A stretch of DNA of 64,000 nt from Pyxidicoccus xibeiensis (GCF_024198175.1 NZ_JAJVKV010000003.1:1-64000), one strand, 5' to 3'; counted from the stretch's first letter, positions 43,294 through 53,158 are shown. A program made the numbers and translations. Notes: generated from the letters alone by a model not told the origin.

Positions 43294-44568
43294 TCAATGC
43301 GCCATGGCGCGGGCGCACGCCGCGGCGCGCTCCTGGAGCAGCTCGCGCTCCCGGGCATTCCGAGTGAGCGAGGCCGCGCGCTCGAACTCGGTGCGGGCCT
43401 CCTCGAAGCGGCCCAGCTTCTGGAGGAAGTCGCCGCGCACGCTCGGCAGCAGGTGGTAGCTGCGGAGCGACGGCTCCGAGGTGAGCGCCTCCACCAGCGC
43501 GAGCCCCTCGGCGGGGCCGAAGGCCATCGTCACGGCGACCGCGCGGTTCAGCTCCACGACGGGTGAGGGGATGACGCGGGCCAGCACCGCGTAGAGCGCG
43601 GCGATACGGGCCCAGTCCGTCTCGTCCGCGGTCCGTGCCCGCGCGTGGCACGCGGCGATGGCCGCCTGCAGCGCGTAGGGGCCCTGCGCGCCGCCGAGCG
43701 CCTCCGCGCGCGCGAGCGCCGTGAGGCCCCGGCGGATGAGGAGCTGGTCCCAGAGCGCGCGGTTCTGCTCGAGCAGCAGCACCGGCTCTCCGGACGGCCC
43801 CACCCGCGCCCGGGAGCGCGACGCCTGGATTTCCATCAGCGCGACGAGGCCATGGACCTCGGGCTCCCCCGGGGCGAGCTCGGCCAGGATGCGGCCCAGC
43901 CGCAGCGCGTCCGCGCAGAGCTCCGGCCGCATCCAGTCGTCACCGGCGGTGGCCGAGTAGCCCTCGTTGAAGACGAGGTAGATGACCTCCAGCACCGAGG
44001 CCAGCCGGGCGGCCAGCTCCTCGCCCCTTGGGACTTCGAAGGCGACCTTCTCCTCGGCGAGCGTGCGCTTGGCCCGGACGATGCGCTGCGCCACGGTGGG
44101 CGCCGGGACGAGGAACGCGCGCGCAATCTCCTCGGTCGTCAGGCCGCCGAGCAGACGCAGCGTGAGCGCCACGCGCCCCTCCGTCGACAGCACCGGATGG
44201 CAGGAGATGAACATGAGCCGCAGCAGGTCGTCGCCCACGGTGTCGTCGAGCGCGGCGTCGAGGTCCTTCACCGACGCGTCCTGCTGCTCCTCGAGCTCGT
44301 GGCCCAGCTCCTCGTGCTTGCGCGCGAGCAGGTGACCCCGGCGCATCACGTCGATGGCCCGGCGCTTCGCGGTGGCCATCAGCCAGGCGCCCGGGTTGTC
44401 CGGGACGCCCGACTGCGGCCACTTCTCCAGCGCGGCGACGAGTGCGTCCTGCGCGAGCTCCTCGGCGAGGCTGACGTCTCGCACCATCCGCACGAGCCCC
44501 GCGATGAGCCTGGCGGACTCAATCCGCCAGACCGCGTCGATTTCGCGATGCATCCCCGTAGCCGTCAC
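43294..44568 (-). CDS. ECF42-like RNA polymerase sigma factor with C-terminal extension
   Basis: The 424-residue protein contains sigma region 2 (AELAQDALVAALEKWP; MATAKRRAIDVMRR) and region 4 (LTTEEIARAFLVPAPTVAQRIVRAK). A long helical C-terminal extension of about 240 residues (YLVFNEGYSA; tetratricopeptide-like helices) follows, as in group ECF42 sigma factors. ECF42 members are usually encoded next to a DGPF/YCII-type protein that partners the extension; I see none here. The GTG at 44568 is used because it aligns with the usual ECF42 N-terminus; an ATG at 44553 is the alternative. It lies 53 bp after rfbC and 171 bp before the large PKS, all on one strand, so it may be read from the rhamnose operon. 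Confidence 0.88.
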   Translation of the reverse strand: MTATGMHREIDAVWRIESARLIAGLVRMVRDVSLAEELAQDALVAALEKWPQSGVPDNPGAWLMATAKRRAIDVMRRGHLLARKHEELGHELEEQQDASVKDLDAALDDTVGDDLLRLMFISCHPVLSTEGRVALTLRLLGGLTTEEIARAFLVPAPTVAQRIVRAKRTLAEEKVAFEVPRGEELAARLASVLEVIYLVFNEGYSATAGDDWMRPELCADALRLGRILAELAPGEPEVHGLVALMEIQASRSRARVGPSGEPVLLLEQNRALWDQLLIRRGLTALARAEALGGAQGPYALQAAIAACHARARTADETDWARIAALYAVLARVIPSPVVELNRAVAVTMAFGPAEGLALVEALTSEPSLRSYHLLPSVRGDFLQKLGRFEEARTEFERAASLTRNARERELLQERAAACARAMAH

Positions 44569-44621
44569 GGGGCGGGACTAGAGCAGCTTCCTCCGTCGAT
44601 GCAACGGTTCCGTGGGGCGGG

Positions 44622-45170
44622 CTACGGATACGCCGGCAACACCGGCGCGTCCTTGAGCCGCGAGGCCTTCGCGTCCTTGCCGGACAGCAGCGGCTCCTTC
44701 ACCGGCCACGGAATGGCCAGGTCGGGGTCGTTCCAGAGGATGCCGCGCTCCGTCTCCGGCGAGTACAGCGCGGTGCACTTGTAGTGGAAGTCCGCGGACT
44801 CGCTCACCACGCAGAAGCCGTGCGCGAAGCCCGGCGGCACCCAGAGCTGGCGGCGGTTCTCCACGGACAGCTCCACGCCCACCCACCGGCCGAACGTGGG
44901 CGAGCCCTTCCGGATGTCCACCGCCACGTCGTACACCGCGCCCGCCAGCACCTGCACCAGCTTGCCCTGCGCCTGCGGCTCCTGGAAGTGCAGCCCGCGC
45001 AGCGTGCCCCGCGCCGAGCGCGAGTAGTTGTCCTGCACGAAGGGCCCGGAGATGCCGGCGTCCGCGTAGCGCTTCTCGTGGAACATCTCCATGAAGAAGC
45101 CGCGGTCGTCGCCGAACACCTTCGGCTCCAGGATGAGGACGCCCGGAAGCTCCGTCGCGATGACCTTCAT
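44622..45170 (-). CDS. rfbC: dTDP-4-dehydrorhamnose 3,5-epimerase
   Basis: The 182-residue cupin enzyme converts dTDP-4-keto-6-deoxyglucose to dTDP-4-keto-rhamnose, the third step of dTDP-L-rhamnose synthesis. The family motifs [18 protein letters not shown] (catalytic His) and [10 protein letters not shown] are present and the length is normal. The ATGA start overlaps the rfbA stop by four bases, so the pair is translationally coupled. It is the last gene of rfbBDAC, and the ECF sigma gene follows after 53 bp on the same strand. Confidence 0.97.
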   Translation of the reverse strand: MKVIATELPGVLILEPKVFGDDRGFFMEMFHEKRYADAGISGPFVQDNYSRSARGTLRGLHFQEPQAQGKLVQVLAGAVYDVAVDIRKGSPTFGRWVGVELSVENRRQLWVPPGFAHGFCVVSESADFHYKCTALYSPETERGILWNDPDLAIPWPVKEPLLSGKDAKASRLKDAPVLPAYP

Positions 45171-46048
45171 GACACCGCGCCCCGGTTCGCGACGAGGTCC
45201 AGCAGGTACTGGCCGTACTCGTTCTTGCGCATCGGCTCCGCCAGCGCCGCCAGCTGCTTCTCGTCGATGTAGCCCATGCGGAAGGCAATCTCCTCCGGGC
45301 ACGCCACCTTGAGGCCCTGCCGGCGCTCGATGATCTCGATGTAGTTGGACGCCTGCACCAGCGACTCGTGCGTGCCGGTGTCCAGCCACGCGTAGCCGCG
45401 CCCCATCAGCTCCACGTTGAGCTGCCCGCGGCGCAGGTACTCGGCATTCACGTCGGTGATTTCGTACTCACCGCGCCGGCCCGGCTTGAGGTTGGCGGCG
45501 ATGTCCACCACCTGGTTGTCGTAGAAGTACAGGCCGGTGACGGCGTAGTGGGACTTCGGCTGCGCGGGCTTCTCTTCGATGGAGATGGCGCGCTTGTCCG
45601 CGTCCAGCTCCACCACGCCGTAGCGCTCCGGGTCCTTCACGTAGTAGCCGAACACGGTGGCGCCCTTGTCCCGGCGCGCCGCCCGCTGCGTCAGCTCGCT
45701 CATGCCGTGGCCGTAGAAGATGTTGTCGCCGAGGATGAGCGACACCGGGTCCTTCCCCACGAACTCGCGGCCGATGACGAACGCCTGGGCCAGCCCCTCG
45801 GGGCGCGGCTGCTCGGCGTACTCGAAGCGCACGCCCCACTGGTCGCCGTTGCCCAAGAGCTCCCGGAAGCGCGGCAGGTCCTGCGGCGTGGAGATGATGA
45901 GCAGCTCCCGGATGCCCGCCAGCATCAGCGTCGTCACGGGGTAGTAGATCATCGGCTTGTCATAGACGGGCAGCAGCTGCTTGCTGACGACGCGCGTCAG
46001 CGGGTACAGCCGCGTGCCAGAGCCACCGGCGAGGACGATTCCCTTCAT
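45167..46048 (-). CDS. rfbA: Glucose-1-phosphate thymidylyltransferase
   Basis: The 293-residue nucleotidyltransferase makes dTDP-glucose from glucose-1-phosphate and dTTP, the first step of the rhamnose pathway. [11 protein letters not shown] at the N-terminus, the [11 protein letters not shown] motif and [19 protein letters not shown] are all diagnostic, and the length is normal. It follows rfbD after 104 bp that hold a nested hairpin, and it overlaps rfbC by four bases. Confidence 0.97.
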   Translation of the reverse strand: MKGIVLAGGSGTRLYPLTRVVSKQLLPVYDKPMIYYPVTTLMLAGIRELLIISTPQDLPRFRELLGNGDQWGVRFEYAEQPRPEGLAQAFVIGREFVGKDPVSLILGDNIFYGHGMSELTQRAARRDKGATVFGYYVKDPERYGVVELDADKRAISIEEKPAQPKSHYAVTGLYFYDNQVVDIAANLKPGRRGEYEITDVNAEYLRRGQLNVELMGRGYAWLDTGTHESLVQASNYIEIIERRQGLKVACPEEIAFRMGYIDEKQLAALAEPMRKNEYGQYLLDLVANRGAVS

Positions 46049-46067
46049 ACGTACACCTCGTGTCATG

Positions 46068-46120
46068 CCTCCGCGTCCCGGCCGGGCCTTCCGGCCGTGG
46101 GCCCACCGGACTCGCGGAGG
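46068..46120 (-). other. Nested intercistronic hairpin between rfbD and rfbA
   Basis: An outer 8-bp pair (cctccgcg at 46068-46075 with cgcggagg at 46113-46120) encloses an inner 7-bp stem (cggccgg / ccggccg, 46079-46097) with a five-base loop. No T-run follows on the minus strand. It could stabilise or attenuate the transcript, making rfbA and rfbC expressed separately from rfbBD. Confidence 0.45.
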
Positions 46121-46152
46121 ATGCGCGGCCCCTGGGGGCCACGCGGGAAATG

Positions 46153-47052
46153 TCAGGCGCCCTGCGCGGCCTTCCAGGCCGCGTGGAAGCGCGCCAGCGA
46201 TTCGGCCAGCTCCAGCGGCCTGGCGGCCAGCTGGGTGCGCACCTTGTCCGTCTTCAGGCCGCTCTTCAGCGGCCGGGGGCTGGCCAGCTTCAGGTCCGCC
46301 ATGCGCGTGGGGGTGATGAGCTTCACGTCGAAGCCGAACACCTCGCACAGCGCCCGGCCGAAGCCCACGCGGTCGATGACGGTACCGCCGCAGGTGTTCC
46401 ACACGCCGCCCAGCCGCCGCTCGCCCAGCTCCACCAGCATGGCGGCCACGCTGTCCGCGAAGCTGGGGGACACCACCTGGTCCTCGAAGAGCTTCACGGG
46501 CTGGCCCTTCTCCAGCGAGCCCACCAGCCACGCGCCGAAGTTGGGGCGCCCCGCCGCGGGCCAGCCGTACACCACCGCCGTGCGGGCAATGGCGCAGCCG
46601 GGCACGAAGGTGCGCGCGGCCTGCTCGCCCATGTGCTTGGTGAGGGCATAGACGCCGCGCGGGTTGGGCAGCGCCTGCTCGTCATACGGGCCGGCGTCGC
46701 CGTCGAAGACGTAGTCCGTGGACACGTGCACCAGGTGCGCCCCGGCCTGGCGCGCGCCCCGGGCCACCGCCGCGGTGGCGGTGACGTTGGCGGCGAAGGC
46801 GGCCTCGGGGTCCTTCTCGCACGCGTCCACCTCCGTCATGGAGGCGGGGTGGATGACCACCTCGGGGGCGGCGGACGCCAGCGCGGCGGCCACGTCCGCC
46901 TCGCGCGTCAGGTCCACCTCCACGTAGCGGTAAGTCCCGCCGGTGCGGCGCGGGCCGCGGCCCAGGCCCACCACTTCGTGCCCCTGCCGCTCCAGCAGCG
47001 CGCAGACGCGGCTGCCGACGAGTCCATTGGAACCGGTGACGAGAAAGCGCAT
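46153..47052 (-). CDS. rfbD: dTDP-4-dehydrorhamnose reductase
   Basis: The 299-residue short-chain dehydrogenase reduces dTDP-4-keto-rhamnose to dTDP-L-rhamnose with NADPH. The motifs [19 protein letters not shown] and the YALTKH catalytic pair identify it. It starts seven bases after the rfbB stop. The order here (B, D, A, C) is shared by many proteobacteria. Confidence 0.95.
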   Translation of the reverse strand: MRFLVTGSNGLVGSRVCALLERQGHEVVGLGRGPRRTGGTYRYVEVDLTREADVAAALASAAPEVVIHPASMTEVDACEKDPEAAFAANVTATAAVARGARQAGAHLVHVSTDYVFDGDAGPYDEQALPNPRGVYALTKHMGEQAARTFVPGCAIARTAVVYGWPAAGRPNFGAWLVGSLEKGQPVKLFEDQVVSPSFADSVAAMLVELGERRLGGVWNTCGGTVIDRVGFGRALCEVFGFDVKLITPTRMADLKLASPRPLKSGLKTDKVRTQLAARPLELAESLARFHAAWKAAQGA

Positions 47053-47059
47053 GGCGGGC

Positions 47060-48088
47060 CTACGCCGCCCGGCCGTGCAGCCGGGTCTTGTATTGGGTGT
47101 CGAAGTACTGGCGGTACGCGCCGCTCATCACCCGCTCCCACCAGGAGGGGTGCTCGACGTACCACTTCACCGTGTCCGCCAGGCCCTGCTCGAAGGTGTG
47201 CGCGGCCTTCCAGCCCAGCTCCGCGCGGCTCTTCGACGGGTCGATGGCATAGCGCCGGTCATGCCCCGGCCGGTCCGCCACATACTTGATGAGCGACTCC
47301 GGCTTGCCCAGCAGGCCGAGGATGCCCTTCACGATTTCGATGTTCTTGCGCTCCGCGCCGCCGCCCAGGTTGTAGACCTCGCCGGCCTTGCCCTTCTCCA
47401 GCGCCAGCAGCAGCCCCTGGCAGTGGTCCTCCACGTGGAGCCAGTCGCGCACGTTGGCGCCGTCGCCGTAGACGGGCAGCGGCTTGTCGTGCAGCGCGTT
47501 GACCACCATCAGCGGAATCAGCTTCTCGGGGAACTGATAGCGCCCGTAGTTGTTCGAGCAGCGCGTCACCACCACGTCCAGCTTGAAGGTGTGGTGGTAG
47601 GCCAGCGCCACCAGGTCGGAGCTCGTCTTGCTGGCCGAGTACGGGCTGGAGGGCTGCAGCGGCGAGGTCTCCGTGAAGGCGCCGGTGGGGCCCAGCGAGC
47701 CGTAGACCTCGTCGGTGGAGACCATCAGGAAGCGCTTGATGCCGCGCGCGCGGGACGCCTCCAGCAGCTGCTGGGTGCCCAGCACGTTGGTGGTGATGAA
47801 GACCTCGGGACCGAGGATGGAGCGGTCCACGTGGCTCTCGGCGGCCAGGTGCATCACCGCATCGATGGAGTGCACCGCCATCAGGTGCTCCACCAGCTCG
47901 CGGTTGCCGATGTCGCCCCGGACGAAGACGTGCTTCGGGTCACCCTCCAGCTCGGAGAGGTTCTCGAGGTTGCCCGCGTACGTGAGCTTGTCGAGGTTGA
48001 CGATCTTCCAGTCCGGCCGCTCGCGCCGCAGGTACTTCACGAGGTTCGAACCGATGAAACCGCAACCACCTGTCACCAGGACATTCAT
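47060..48088 (-). CDS. rfbB: dTDP-glucose 4,6-dehydratase
   Basis: The 342-residue NAD-dependent enzyme converts dTDP-glucose to dTDP-4-keto-6-deoxyglucose. The N-terminal TGGCGFIGSN fingerprint, VSTDEVYG, YSASK and the NNYGRYQFPEKLIP motif are diagnostic. The ATG at 48088 starts exactly at the conserved MNVLVTGG; a partial Shine-Dalgarno (GTGAG) is seven to eight bases upstream. It is the first gene of the operon, divergent from a GT2 gene, with 248 bp for the promoters. Confidence 0.97.
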   Translation of the reverse strand: MNVLVTGGCGFIGSNLVKYLRRERPDWKIVNLDKLTYAGNLENLSELEGDPKHVFVRGDIGNRELVEHLMAVHSIDAVMHLAAESHVDRSILGPEVFITTNVLGTQQLLEASRARGIKRFLMVSTDEVYGSLGPTGAFTETSPLQPSSPYSASKTSSDLVALAYHHTFKLDVVVTRCSNNYGRYQFPEKLIPLMVVNALHDKPLPVYGDGANVRDWLHVEDHCQGLLLALEKGKAGEVYNLGGGAERKNIEIVKGILGLLGKPESLIKYVADRPGHDRRYAIDPSKSRAELGWKAAHTFEQGLADTVKWYVEHPSWWERVMSGAYRQYFDTQYKTRLHGRAA

Positions 48089-48336
48089 TGACGTACTCAC
48101 CACACGGGATTTGGAAGCCGAAATCTGAAAGGCGCCTCCGTATCGGAGCGGGGGGAGGCGCGTCAAGGTAAGGCAACGGCCGCGTAAGCGTTGGACCTAC
48201 CAGGGTATAGAGGCTACCAGCAGGGTCGCCTCCCGCCGGACAGGCAGGGGGACGACGCGACGCCCTCCTGGAAGGCGCTCGACTTTTCCCCTGTTCCGAA
48301 ACCGGCTAGAAGGCCCCGCACGTCCAAGGGGAAAGC

Positions 48337-49035
48337 ATGGAAAACCGTCGCGGCCTCATCGTGCTGCTCGCCTACAACGAAGAGGAGTGTATCGGTTCCA
48401 CCGTGGCGGAGCTGCGTGAAGCCCTGCCGGGGATGGACGTGCTCGTGGTGGATGATGGCTCGGCGGACCAGACGGCCGCGCGCGCCCGGGAGGCGGGAGC
48501 ACACGTGCTCACCCACCCCTTCAACCTGGGCGTCGCCGCGGGCGAGGCCACCGGGCTGCTCTACGCGTCCCGCCAGGGCTACCAGCGGGTGCTGCGCATG
48601 GACGGCGACGGCCAGCACGACCCGGCGTCAGTGCCCATGCTGCTGGAGGCGCTGGACGCGGGGAAGGAGCTGGTCATCGGCAGCCGGTTCGCGGGCGTCA
48701 CCACGTTCCGCTCCACCTGGCTGCGCCGCTTCGGCAACCAGTTCCTGTCCCGGCTGCTGTCCACGCTCACCCAGCAGCGCATCACCGACCCCACCTCCGG
48801 CTTCCGGGGGTTCGGCCCCCGCGCCATCGCCTTCTTCGGGCGCACCCACCCGCATGACTACCCGGAGCCCGAGAGCGTCCTGATGGCCTCGCGGCAGGGC
48901 TTCCCCATCACCGAGGTCCCGGCGCGCATGCGCCCGCGCCGCACCGGCACCAGCTCGCTGACGCCCTGGAAGTCGGCCTTCTACATGGCGAAGGTCTCCT
49001 TCGCATTGCTCATGGAGCGGGTGCGCCCGGTCTGA
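48337..49035 (+). CDS. GT2 glycosyltransferase (DPM1/polyprenyl-phosphate type)
   Basis: The 232-residue GT-A enzyme has LLAYNEEECIG, the VVDDGSADQ nucleotide motif, a DGDGQHD metal site and ITDPTSGFRGF. It lacks C-terminal membrane anchors, like dolichol-phosphate-mannose-synthase-type enzymes that charge a polyprenyl phosphate. The next gene is a DUF2304 protein, the usual partner of such transferases. AGGGGAAA precedes the ATG by about three bases. Confidence 0.9.
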   Translation: MENRRGLIVLLAYNEEECIGSTVAELREALPGMDVLVVDDGSADQTAARAREAGAHVLTHPFNLGVAAGEATGLLYASRQGYQRVLRMDGDGQHDPASVPMLLEALDAGKELVIGSRFAGVTTFRSTWLRRFGNQFLSRLLSTLTQQRITDPTSGFRGFGPRAIAFFGRTHPHDYPEPESVLMASRQGFPITEVPARMRPRRTGTSSLTPWKSAFYMAKVSFALLMERVRPV

Positions 49036-49040
49036 ATCCC

Positions 49041-49445
49041 ATGTTCCGCTCGAGTCTTGTCGGTGTGGCCTTCGCGGCCCTCTTCGCGCTCGCCGTGCTG
49101 CTGTCCGCCCGGACGCGGCGCACCAACGAGCGCCATACCTTCGCCTGGCTGATGGTGGCCGCCGCCGTCGCGGGCCTGTCCCTGTGGCGCGACGGCGTGG
49201 ACGCGCTCGCCCGGGCGATGGGCATCTACTACCCGCCCTCCGCCCTCTTCTTCCTCGCGTGCACGGCCCTCATGTGGCTGGTGTACCGGCTGAGCCTGCA
49301 GGTGGCCGAGCAGCGCAAGCAGCTCACGCGCCTGGCGCAGGAGGTGGCCATCCTCGCCGCCGCGGAGCAGGTCCGCAGCGGCAAGCCCCGGACCGAGTCC
49401 GAGCGGGCTCCCGCCACGTCCCCGCAAGACACGTACGCTGCCTGA
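49041..49445 (+). CDS. DUF2304-family membrane protein
   Basis: The 134-residue protein has three hydrophobic segments (about 8-22, 36-48, 66-84) and a charged helical tail with VAEQRKQLTRLAQE. Layout, length and position five bases after a GT2 gene match the DUF2304 family, which is almost always encoded beside polyprenyl-phosphate glycosyltransferases. It probably acts with that enzyme in transferring a sugar across or at the inner membrane; no catalytic motif is known. Confidence 0.85.
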   Translation: MFRSSLVGVAFAALFALAVLLSARTRRTNERHTFAWLMVAAAVAGLSLWRDGVDALARAMGIYYPPSALFFLACTALMWLVYRLSLQVAEQRKQLTRLAQEVAILAAAEQVRSGKPRTESERAPATSPQDTYAA

Positions 49446-49600
49446 CATTCCGCCCCGCGGTCCTGACGGGCAGCGCGTCGCTCCGGGCGTCCCTCACGAC
49501 CAGGGGCACCGCATGACCTCGTATGATGTTCATGCGAGACTTCCAGCTGGATGGAGACGGAATTGGCGGGCCGGTCCGAAGCTCCACTTCGGCTGGCCAC

Positions 49601-52120
49601 ATGCGTACATCCGCTTTCCGAATCGTTCTCTCCGTCGCACTGCTGGGCCTCTCGGCCTGTGACGAGGACCCCACTCCCTCACTGAGCCGCATCACCGCGC
49701 CCGGGGGCTTCCATGCCGACCGCGTCGTCCCGCTGCGCCTGGAGGGCCGGGACTTCGACGCCGAGGCATCCTCGAACCTCGCCCTGCTGGTCGCGGCGGA
49801 CGGCTCCACCCGCGCGCTGCTGGAGGTCACCTACGTCTCCGGCACGCAGCTGTCCGCCGTGTTTCCCCCGGACACACCCGAGGGGACGTATGACGTGGTG
49901 CTCTCCTCCGACGGCCACCGCTCCGAGCTGAAGGCCGGCCTGGAGGTGTCCTATCCGGACCTGGGCGTCCTCGTCGCGGAGCCCGCCACGGCCTGGGAGC
50001 TGCGCGAGCAGGTGGTGACGCTGCGCGTGCCGGACAGCGCCGAGGGCGCGTTCTCCTCGGTCCCCCGGGTGGTGCTGCTCGCGCCGCGCCGCAACGAGCC
50101 GGGCCGCGCCGTGGAAGTGCCCCTGCGCGTGCTGCGCGTGCAGAACCAGGAGGTCGTCGTCGCGGTGCCGGGCTGCACCGCCCCATGCGAGGACGCGCTG
50201 GTGCCCGGCGGCCCGTACCCGGTGCGCGTGGAGGACCCGCTGGGCTTCGGCGCGCTGGAGGGGACGGCCCTGACCATGCGGGCCGGCGGGCCTCCCGCCA
50301 TCACGAGCGTGACGCCGGCGGAGGTGACGCGCGAGCAGATCGCCGCGGGCCTGACGCTCACCGTGGAGGGGCGTGACTTCACGACGGACGACACCGTCCG
50401 GCTCCGCGCATCCGAGCCAGGGACGCCCCCCGAGTGGAGCTGCGCCCTCGAGACGACGCGCCTCTCCGAGACGCGGCTGGTGGCGACGCTGCCTCCGAAC
50501 CCCACCGGCGACTGTGCGCTGACGCTCGACTTCTACCTGGTCCGCGTGGAGCGCACGGGCACGTCTGATGCCGCGAGCTTCTCCGGGCTGACCGTCCACG
50601 GAGCCCTGAACTCCGTGCGCATCTCCGGAGGCATCATCTGGAGTGACCTCCACAGAGCGGACAGGTACGCAGCCGTCGTGGCGACCGACGACCAGGGCCA
50701 CCCGTACCTCTACACCCTGGGCGGTGACTCCGACTTTGCCACCCCGAATGACCTCACGGCGACGGACGTGGTGCGAGTCGTGGGAATCTCCTCCACCCAT
50801 GAGCCCCAGTCCCTGGGGAAATGCAGGCGTCAGGGGCCCACCTACGTTTGCGAGACCCCGCACCTGGGTCGCTCGCCGCTGCCGGTCGCACGCCATGGAG
50901 CGACGGCCATCGCCCGGCTCGTCCCGGGAGACACCTCTTACATCTACGTGATGGGAGGTACCGACAGCCAGGGCAAGGCCCTGAGCGACGTTGCCCGGGC
51001 CCACGTCCTGCGCACCGCGGACGCTCCCCGGGTCCAGGGACTGCTCGCGCGCTACGGGGGTGGAGGCACGCTGTCCGCGGGAACGCTCCGCTACCGCGTC
51101 TCCGCCCTCTTCCCTGCCGCCCATGCCTCCAACCCTGGCGGCGAATCGCTGGCGTCGCCGGCGCTGTCGGTTTCGCTGGGCGAGGACGGCGGCCAGGTCC
51201 GGATGCAGTGGGCCTGCGTGCCCGGCGCCGACCGCTACCGCGTCTACCGTCTCGCGGATGCGCCCAGCGCCAGCGGGCTCCTGGCCGAAATCGACGCACC
51301 CGCCTCCTGCGGGACGCAGCCTTCCTCCGGCGTCACCTTCGAGGACACGGGCAGCGCCACCCCGTCAGACGAGCAGCCGTTGATACCGGGGGCCCTCAGC
51401 CGCTGGACGAACCTGCCTGGCGTGGCGCTGACGGTGGAGCGCGCCGACGCGGCCGCCCGCCTCGTGGGCGACACCGTCTACGTCGCCGGAGGCGAGTGCA
51501 CCGGCGGCTCCTCCGCCTGCCCCACCGCCACCCCCCTGTCCTCCGTGGAGAAGGCCTCCTTCGCACCGGGCAGCGGCGAGCTCGGCCCCTTCACCTCCGC
51601 GGGCGCCATGCTCCAGCCTCGCGCCCGCTTCTCGCTCGCGCTGGCCGACGCCCGCACCGCTCCGGCCCACATTCCGGACGGCAGCGAGGCGTGGCTGCTC
51701 GCCGTGGGCGGTGACGCCGGTGGCACCCTCGTTGCCTCGCCCGTGGTGGAGGTGGCCCGGGCGCATGCGGCCTCCGGCCCGGCCCCCACCCTCTCCTTCT
51801 CTCCGGCGGCGTACGCGCTCGCCCCGCGCACCGAGGGCTGGGCCGAGGTGGTGGGCAACCGCCTCGTCTCCATGGGGCACACGGCGGATGACTACGTGCT
51901 CGAGGCCAGCCCGGTCTGCAGCCGCGATGGGACCGCGGCGGTCTGCGCGGCCGGGGCTTTTGGTGGAGAGCCCCAACCGCTCGACTCCGACATTCAGCAC
52001 CGCGAGGTCCAGGGGCGCCGCTACCCCACGGCCGTCCAGTTCCGGGGCTCCGTCTACGAGGTGGGCGGCTACTGGAGGGAAGGCCCTCAATCGCAGGGAC
52101 TGTTCGTCTACGACTTCTGA
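49601..52120 (+). CDS. IPT/TIG and Kelch-like repeat surface lipoprotein
   Basis: The 839-residue protein has a lipoprotein signal (LLGLSAC). Two or three IPT/TIG-like immunoglobulin domains follow (motifs SRITAPGGFHADRVVPLRLEG, ITSVTPAEVTREQIAAGLTLTVEG), then a fibronectin-type segment and Kelch-like blades ending in GG (YTLGGD, YVMGGTD, VYVAGGE, LLAVGGD, YEVGGYW). Surface recognition or adhesion is the likely role. The ATG at 49601 fits the lipobox; an in-frame ATG at 49523 is unsupported. Its 3' end overlaps a minus-strand gene by 13 bases. Confidence 0.8.
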   Translation: MRTSAFRIVLSVALLGLSACDEDPTPSLSRITAPGGFHADRVVPLRLEGRDFDAEASSNLALLVAADGSTRALLEVTYVSGTQLSAVFPPDTPEGTYDVVLSSDGHRSELKAGLEVSYPDLGVLVAEPATAWELREQVVTLRVPDSAEGAFSSVPRVVLLAPRRNEPGRAVEVPLRVLRVQNQEVVVAVPGCTAPCEDALVPGGPYPVRVEDPLGFGALEGTALTMRAGGPPAITSVTPAEVTREQIAAGLTLTVEGRDFTTDDTVRLRASEPGTPPEWSCALETTRLSETRLVATLPPNPTGDCALTLDFYLVRVERTGTSDAASFSGLTVHGALNSVRISGGIIWSDLHRADRYAAVVATDDQGHPYLYTLGGDSDFATPNDLTATDVVRVVGISSTHEPQSLGKCRRQGPTYVCETPHLGRSPLPVARHGATAIARLVPGDTSYIYVMGGTDSQGKALSDVARAHVLRTADAPRVQGLLARYGGGGTLSAGTLRYRVSALFPAAHASNPGGESLASPALSVSLGEDGGQVRMQWACVPGADRYRVYRLADAPSASGLLAEIDAPASCGTQPSSGVTFEDTGSATPSDEQPLIPGALSRWTNLPGVALTVERADAAARLVGDTVYVAGGECTGGSSACPTATPLSSVEKASFAPGSGELGPFTSAGAMLQPRARFSLALADARTAPAHIPDGSEAWLLAVGGDAGGTLVASPVVEVARAHAASGPAPTLSFSPAAYALAPRTEGWAEVVGNRLVSMGHTADDYVLEASPVCSRDGTAAVCAAGAFGGEPQPLDSDIQHREVQGRRYPTAVQFRGSVYEVGGYWREGPQSQGLFVYDF

Positions 52121-52764
52121 CGGACGTCGGGCCGCGCGCTTCGTTCCACCGGCAGGGCCCTTCGGGGCCCTCGCCACGCGCGCCAGCAGGCCAGCACGAA
52201 GAGCGCCCCGGTGAGCACCCCGTTGAGGCCCAGCACCCACGCGAAGCTGCCCGCGCCCACGGCGACCTCGAAGTAGCCCCGGGCCCTGGCGAGCGGGCGG
52301 GTCCAGCTGCGCTCGGAGAGGGGCTGGAAGAGGGGCTGCCCCTCGCGCCCCCAGTACGCGAGCGCGCCGTCGTGGAGGGAGCTGACGACCAGGGCCACCT
52401 CGCCACCGTGGACGTCCGGGGGCAGCTTGAGCAACAGGGGCTCGTTGTCCACCACCACCGTCTCACTCGCCTCGCACCGCTCGCCGGCACAGACCTCGAA
52501 GCGGACCCGCGGCCGGGTGAGATAGGTCGCCGGATGGATGAGGAGCCCTCCGATGGGCTCGACGCTCTCCGGCAACCTCAGCACGTGGCGCGCACCGGAG
52601 GTGAGCGGCCCGATGGGCTCACGGGGCCGCGCGTCGGCCTTCACGGTGACCTTCAGGGGAGCTTCCCGGACATCGCGGGACAGGAGGACGCAGGCGCCCG
52701 CCACCGGCAGGGTGAACAACAGGAGGGCCGCGCCACCGAGTGCGAGCCTCGCCGCGTGCGTCAC
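52108..52764 (-). CDS. Membrane-anchored beta-domain protein of unknown function
   Basis: The 218-residue protein has a hydrophobic segment near residues 8-26, a beta-rich extracytoplasmic domain with a Cys pair (CAGERC), and a second membrane segment near 180-200. I recognise no family. Its GTG start overlaps the upstream gene's stop as GTGA, so it belongs to that operon, and its ending overlaps the convergent lipoprotein gene by 13 bp. Glycosyltransferase operons often contain such accessory domains; the role is unknown. Confidence 0.7.
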   Translation of the reverse strand: MTHAARLALGGAALLLFTLPVAGACVLLSRDVREAPLKVTVKADARPREPIGPLTSGARHVLRLPESVEPIGGLLIHPATYLTRPRVRFEVCAGERCEASETVVVDNEPLLLKLPPDVHGGEVALVVSSLHDGALAYWGREGQPLFQPLSERSWTRPLARARGYFEVAVGAGSFAWVLGLNGVLTGALFVLACWRAWRGPRRALPVERSARPDVRQKS

Positions 52765-53150
52765 GTCGTCCTCAGGCTCACCAGGTACAGGCCCAGGGTG
52801 ATGAGGAGGATGCCCCCGAAGTTCACCCAGCTCGTGGGCTCGCGCAGGAACACGCGCCCGATGAAGAAGAGGCTGATGTAGGCCAGCCCGCCCAGCAGGG
52901 GCAGCGCACGCGAAAGCTCGAAACGGGACAGCACGTAGACCCAGCTGATGACCCCCAGCCCGCACAGCACCACCCCCGCGATGACATGCACGGAGAGCGC
53001 GAGCGGGAGCAGATGGTGGCGCAGGAAGTCCGGCATGGAGGGCGTGGCGCCCGCCAGCCGCAGCATGACGCCCTTCTTGAGCAGGACCTGCCCCGACAGG
53101 GAGAGGCCCAGGGTGATGACGAAGTAGAGCAGGATGGAGGCTTGGGGCAT
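52761..53150 (-). CDS. SMR/EamA-type small transporter, possible lipid-linked sugar flippase subunit
   Basis: This 129-residue protein has four hydrophobic segments in the layout of small multidrug-resistance proteins and of ArnE/ArnF-type lipid flippase subunits (LSLSGQVLLKKG, LSRALPLLGGLAYISLF, REPTSWVNFGGILLITLGLYLV). Lying between a GT2 gene and an accessory membrane protein, it more likely flips a lipid-linked sugar than exports drugs. It starts eight bases after the GT2 stop. Confidence 0.8.
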   Translation of the reverse strand: MPQASILLYFVITLGLSLSGQVLLKKGVMLRLAGATPSMPDFLRHHLLPLALSVHVIAGVVLCGLGVISWVYVLSRFELSRALPLLGGLAYISLFFIGRVFLREPTSWVNFGGILLITLGLYLVSLRTT

Positions 53151-53158
53151 GAGGCGGC

